From NCBI GenBank assembly GCA_044376575.1, contig JBILKR010000001.1:62001-126000 (forward strand): a DNA stretch of 64,000 bases, read 5' to 3'. Below the pieces are notes generated by a model that was given only the letters and a program-made list of their open reading frames with translations, was not told the origin of the DNA and searched no databases. Made by a program: the position numbers and the translations under genes. Below, piece by piece: positions 62,983 to 64,000 of the stretch. How positions within the stretch are numbered: position 1 is the first letter of the stretch; each line of letters starts with the position of its first letter. This DNA is from BA4 sp044376575. Its GTDB lineage: Bacteria > Bacteroidota > Bacteroidia > CAIKAF01.

Positions 62983-63743
62983 AAATTATTTCTTACAACG
63001 TAAATGGGATAAGGGCTGCAATGACCAAAGGATTTACATCATGGCTGAAATCGGCCAATCCGGATGTACTTTGTCTTCAGGAAATTAAAGCCGAGCCCTC
63101 ACAGATTAATATATCTGAATTTGAAGAGTTAGGGTATCAGTTATTCTGGTACCCGGCTCAGAAAAGAGGATATAGTGGAGTTGCAATTTTCAGTAAACAC
63201 AAACCCAAGCATGTGGAATATGGTTGCGGAATCTCAACATATGACGAAGAGGGTAGAGTTATTCGCATTGATTTTGATAATGTTTCAATAATGTCTGTTT
63301 ATTTTCCTTCGGGTACATCCGGCGACCACCGCCAGGATTTTAAATACCGTTTTCTCGACGATTTTATAACATACATCAATCACCTCAAAAAAAGCAAGCC
63401 TAACCTGATTATTTGTGGAGACATCAATATCTGTCACAAGGAAATAGATATTCATAATCCGGTTTCAAATAAAAACACAACAGGGTTTTTACCTCCGGAA
63501 AGAGCCTGGGTAACCGATTTTCTCAATAGCGGATTTGTTGACTCGTTTCGTGCATTCAACGAAGATCCGCACCAATATACTTGGTGGAGCTACCGGTTTA
63601 GTGCAAGAAAGCAAAATAAAGGATGGAGAATCGATTACCAACTTGTTGCAGAATCTTTAAAAAAGAAAATGAAACGCGCAGCAATTTTATCAGAAGCACA
63701 TCATTCTGATCATTGCCCAACACTACTTGAAATTGATGATTAA
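62979..63743 (+). CDS. xth: Exodeoxyribonuclease III
   Basis: This is a 254-residue AP endonuclease/3'-5' exonuclease of base-excision repair. Motifs are SYNVNGIRAAMTKGF (about 4-18), LQEIKAEPSQ (metal-binding Glu), GYSGVAIFSK, GDINICHKEIDIHNP (catalytic Asp), WRIDYQLVAESL and the terminal SDHCPTLLEI with the active-site Asp-His. The ATG at 62979 gives the canonical MKIISYNVNGIR. It overlaps the GSCFA gene by 4 nt. Its stop abuts the stop of the convergent gene at the right edge. Confidence 0.96.
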   Translation: MKIISYNVNGIRAAMTKGFTSWLKSANPDVLCLQEIKAEPSQINISEFEELGYQLFWYPAQKRGYSGVAIFSKHKPKHVEYGCGISTYDEEGRVIRIDFDNVSIMSVYFPSGTSGDHRQDFKYRFLDDFITYINHLKKSKPNLIICGDINICHKEIDIHNPVSNKNTTGFLPPERAWVTDFLNSGFVDSFRAFNEDPHQYTWWSYRFSARKQNKGWRIDYQLVAESLKKKMKRAAILSEAHHSDHCPTLLEIDD

Positions 63744-64000
63744 TTAGCGCGTTAATATTTTTATCTGTAGATTTCGGTATTCGCCGGGCATTTGTTTGAA
63801 ATTCCAAAAATAAATAGTCAATCTTACAGAATCCTCTTGTAATTCAGGAACTGAAAAAAACTGATGGAATTCTTCGCCATAACTTTTATTGTATGCTGTT
63901 TTTAAACCATGCGTACTTACGGATTGATAATATAAATTCTTCATGTCAGACAGATTGTCAACACTTACAACTACCACTCCTTTCATTGGACTTGTCGGAG
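63744..64000 (-). CDS. Partial gene, C-terminal end of unknown protein
   Basis: An open frame of about 85 codons runs from the right edge to a stop at 63744, with no stop upstream within the window. The ATG at 63986 may be internal. The visible end contains SVDNLSDMKNLYYQSVSTHG, FFSVPELQEDSVRLTIYFWN and ends in KILTR. It looks like the C-terminal soluble domain of a longer protein. I do not recognise it. Confidence 0.5.
   Translation of the reverse strand, partial: PTSPMKGVVVVSVDNLSDMKNLYYQSVSTHGLKTAYNKSYGEEFHQFFSVPELQEDSVRLTIYFWNFKQMPGEYRNLQIKILTR

Noticed and set aside
1..64000. tRNA, rRNA, CRISPR arrays, insertion sequences and prophage genes
   Set aside because: No tRNA-like T-loop/acceptor pattern, rRNA sequence, spaced direct repeats, transposase or integrase reading frames were seen. 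The intergenic gaps are too short for most of these.

Overview
The window looks like a chromosomal segment of a free-living Bacteroidota bacterium, probably Flavobacteriales-like; I cannot name a genus. The evidence is type IX secretion (T9SS) cargo with both type A and type B C-terminal sorting domains, the gliding lipoprotein GldH, a TonB-dependent receptor, a DUF4175 protein, PSP1/RicT, Bacteroidota-type promoter boxes (TAnnTTTG) and few visible Shine-Dalgarno sites. Almost all genes are core metabolism or cell-surface genes. I see no IS element, prophage, CRISPR array, rRNA or tRNA.

Layout. 0-9.6 kb: an M20 dipeptidase cut by the window edge, two overlapping T9SS type B surface proteins, TatD-like and TcdA-like genes, an Ig-like lipoprotein, a free-methionine sulfoxide reductase and riboflavin synthase. 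9.6-18.2 kb: a 900-residue exported metalloprotease, a long PurF-type amidotransferase and a 1314-residue propeller/Ig-repeat surface protein. 18.2-24.2 kb: thioesterase, TPR protein, KdsB, glutamate dehydrogenase and a TonB receptor. 24.3-31.3 kb: a clearly AT-richer block (dprA, terC, a 479-bp intergenic stretch that is about 16% GC in its core, rpiB, DUF4175, an RsbW-like ATPase, ybeY). 31.3-34.3 kb: mnmG and pheS, bracketed by two near-perfect parS-like palindromes (31278 and 34221), which suggests that the window lies in the origin-proximal ParB-loading region. 34.3-47.3 kb: pgk, a phosphoesterase, a SprT-like protein, a GT2/DUF2079 pair, scoAB, PBP1A, gldH, ricT, holB and a cyclase-family protein. 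47.3-51 kb: a Kazal lipoprotein, an ECF sigma factor without a standard start codon, a protein that appears to span both membranes (anti-sigma plus beta-barrel) and a von Willebrand A protein. 51-64 kb: Ppx, a BadF-type kinase, an AlkB-like hydroxylase, a two-gene exported pair of unknown function, a fatty acid desaturase, two RidA paralogues, a choice-of-anchor B protein, a phosphosugar isomerase, RNase H, a GSCFA protein, exonuclease III and a cut gene.

Organisation. Genes are packed tightly. Same-strand neighbours often overlap by ATGA or TAATG, and almost every convergent pair shares or abuts stop codons with no room for a terminator. Ten genes have a perfect TAnnTTTG box upstream of the start, seven of them within 4-9 nt, which implies leaderless or nearly leaderless mRNAs. 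The most unusual items are the Kazal-sigma-dual-membrane anti-sigma locus (47.4-49.7 kb) with its apparent CTG start, the parS pair around mnmG/pheS, the GC-rich island at the 5' end of mnmG inside an AT-rich block, and the uncharacterised C2-like protein plus lipoprotein pair at 53.9-57.0 kb.
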